The notes under the pieces: model-generated
Told to the model about the DNA's origin: nothing
Databases searched by the model: none
The model's input: only the letters and a program-made list of their open reading frames with translations
Shown here: positions 62,987-64,000 of the stretch, piece after piece
How positions within the stretch are numbered: position 1 is the stretch's first letter
Layout of the letters: each line of letters begins with the position of its first letter
Translations under genes and position numbers: made by a program
NCBI GenBank assembly: GCA_028283825.1
Contig: JAPWJW010000001.1
Coordinates: 1,178,001-1,242,000, forward strand
Direction: 5' to 3'
Source: Azospirillaceae bacterium
GTDB taxonomy: Bacteria > Pseudomonadota > Alphaproteobacteria > Azospirillales > Azospirillaceae
Length of the DNA: 64,000 bases

Positions 62987-63645
62987 CAGAAGTAACGCTC
63001 CCGGACTGTGATGACGTCGCCGGGTTGAACCGGCGTGGTGGGGTCTGCGTCGACCTGGGTCTTCTTGCCGTCCTTGCCCGTTCGGGTCAGGCGGAAGTCG
63101 TCGTCGCGGGCGCGGTAGGTGAAGCCGCCGGCCAGGGCCACGGCATTCAGGACCGACATGCCGGAAACGTAGGCGTAGCTGCCGGGGGTCTTGACCTCAC
63201 CCAGGATGTAGAAGGGGCGATAGCTCAGGACCTCGACGCTGACGCGGGGGTTCTTCAGGTAGTTGGGCGACAGGCTGGACTCCAGCGTGTGGCCCAGCTG
63301 GCCGGCGGTCAGCGACCCGGCATGCACCTGCCCTACCAGGGGGAAGGACAGGATGCCGGTGCCGTCGACGGCGTATTCGCCCGACAGGTCGGCCTGGCCG
63401 AATACCGTGATGCGCACCCGGTCGCCCGGGCCCAGCTGGTAATCGTTGGCGGCGACGCCGGGGCTGACCGCCGTGTCGTTGTTGGCGACGACAGCGCCCC
63501 CGGGGGCGCCTGCGGTGTTGGGGGCGGGCGGCGCCCCGTTGTTCTGGGCGCCGGCGGGCAGGATGGGAAGGAGGATGGCACCCGCCGCGACCGCCAGGGC
63601 GGCCAGTCGGGGCAGGGACTTAACGGGGCGGCGGGAAGGCAGCAT
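62986..63645 (-). CDS. Outer-membrane polysaccharide export protein (Wza/GumB type)
   Basis: A 219-residue export protein. A signal peptide ends near residue 34 (AGA before Gln-Asn-Asn); no lipobox Cys is visible. The Poly_export domain starts YQLGPGDRVRITVFGQADLSGEYAVDGTG. A SLBB domain follows (PFYILGEVKTPGSYAYVSGMSVLNAVALAGGFTYRA). It forms the outer part of the export channel with the Wzc-like kinase. The ATG at 63645 is chosen because the signal peptide begins there; the frame is open further upstream to 63735. Confidence 0.9.
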   Translation of the reverse strand: MLPSRRPVKSLPRLAALAVAAGAILLPILPAGAQNNGAPPAPNTAGAPGGAVVANNDTAVSPGVAANDYQLGPGDRVRITVFGQADLSGEYAVDGTGILSFPLVGQVHAGSLTAGQLGHTLESSLSPNYLKNPRVSVEVLSYRPFYILGEVKTPGSYAYVSGMSVLNAVALAGGFTYRARDDDFRLTRTGKDGKKTQVDADPTTPVQPGDVITVRERYF

Positions 63646-63764
63646 TCCGGCACCTTCTGCTTGATCGGAGGCACGCCGGCGGGGTCGCTGCCGGGGGCTC
63701 GCTTGGGGGGTCGCGGGTGGCGGCCCGTATTGCACGGGCCCACCCTTTCGGTTTTATCAAAAGT

Positions 63765-63801
63765 GGGGGGCGGCGGTTGTGATCAAACGGGGGCCGCCCC
63801 C
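63765..63801 (-). terminator. Putative terminator of the partial beta-barrel gene
   Basis: Nine-base perfect arms (gggggcggc at 63766-63774, complement at 63793-63801) with an 18-base loop; read on the minus strand it runs into ACTTTTG. It lies 40 bases past the stop at 63841. Region 63646-63764 is the likely promoter of the wza-type gene. Confidence 0.55.
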
Positions 63802-63840
63802 TTATGGCCTGTGATCGTGGCAAATCAGGCCAGTATTACC

Positions 63841-64000
63841 TTACAGATGAAGGGTTAAGCCGACCAATATGTTGTGGTCGGCATAGCCGGTCCCTTCGCG
63901 ATTAGATGACCGGATTTGGTAGTTGTAGCGCACATTGATCGCCGTCATTTGGCTCATCATGTACTTTGCGCCCAGACCAACGCCATACACGTCATCTGAA
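63841..64000 (-). CDS. C-terminal end of an outer-membrane beta-barrel protein (partial)
   Basis: The window edge cuts this gene; only the last 52 residues are visible, ending at a TAA at 63843-63841. They read with alternating hydrophobic residues: YGVGLGAKYMMSQMTAINVR, then YNYQIRSSN, GYADHNILVGLTLHL. This is the close of a beta-barrel, like the BBP2-type porins often next to Wza/Wzc genes, which are thought to aid polysaccharide export. The stop lies upstream of the wza-type gene in the same direction. Confidence 0.65.
   Translation of the reverse strand, partial: SDDVYGVGLGAKYMMSQMTAINVRYNYQIRSSNREGTGYADHNILVGLTLHL

Overview
The window looks like chromosomal DNA of a GC-rich, free-living alphaproteobacterium, most likely of the Azospirillum/Nitrospirillum group. 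That placement is inferred from the NAD(P)-dependent L-arabinose dehydrogenase type, the NasS/NasT-controlled nitrate assimilation locus, the large TonB receptors with flavin-dependent halogenases, and codon use rich in G/C at third positions. I see no tRNA, rRNA, CRISPR array, insertion sequence or prophage.

Layout. (1) About 0-21.5 kb is a carbohydrate and outer-membrane uptake region: an L-arabinose 1-dehydrogenase, a large TonB-dependent receptor followed by two translationally coupled tryptophan-halogenase-like flavoproteins, an L-arabinonate-type dehydratase with an FCD/GntR regulator, a second TonB receptor, an APC permease, a Tat-exported glycoside-hydrolase-like protein divergent from a secreted GH27 alpha-galactosidase, a second FCD/GntR regulator, a PepSY membrane protein and a YnfA-like protein. 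(2) About 21.4-37 kb is centred on nitrate assimilation. The minus-strand operon narK-like, nirB, nirD, nasA, cobA, trpD2-like sits behind a near-consensus sigma-54 promoter and a long leader. A PP2C-kinase fusion is divergent from it, and the nasS-nasT sensor/antiterminator pair lies downstream. Two tandem DUF1842-type genes and a ccdAB toxin-antitoxin pair are embedded between these. (3) About 37-43 kb is tyrosine/phenylalanine catabolism: phhB, an SDR, fahA, hmgA with a palindromic operator, an Lrp-type regulator, an aromatic aminotransferase and a coupled Rieske protein. (4) About 43-64 kb is a Wzx/Wzy-type exopolysaccharide locus: galE, gmd, fcl, five glycosyltransferases, a flippase, an FkbM methyltransferase, two tandem Wzy-like polymerases, a WcaJ-like initiating transferase, a Wzc-like tyrosine kinase, a Wza-like export protein, and the 3' end of a beta-barrel protein cut by the window edge.

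How the genes work together. Region 1 can import and hydrolyse galactoside/arabinoside glycans and oxidise the released sugars. Region 2 takes up nitrate, reduces it through nitrite to ammonium and makes the siroheme for NirB, under nitrogen (sigma-54) and nitrate (NasST) control. Region 3 turns tyrosine into fumarate and acetoacetate. Region 4 builds and exports a polysaccharide that probably contains fucose.

The most unusual signal is a dispersed intergenic element of about 100-160 nt present three times (near 7.9, 43.1 and 56.3 kb). The copies share a 14-nt invariant core and several hairpins whose two arms change together between copies, which points to a conserved structured RNA or a mobile palindromic repeat.
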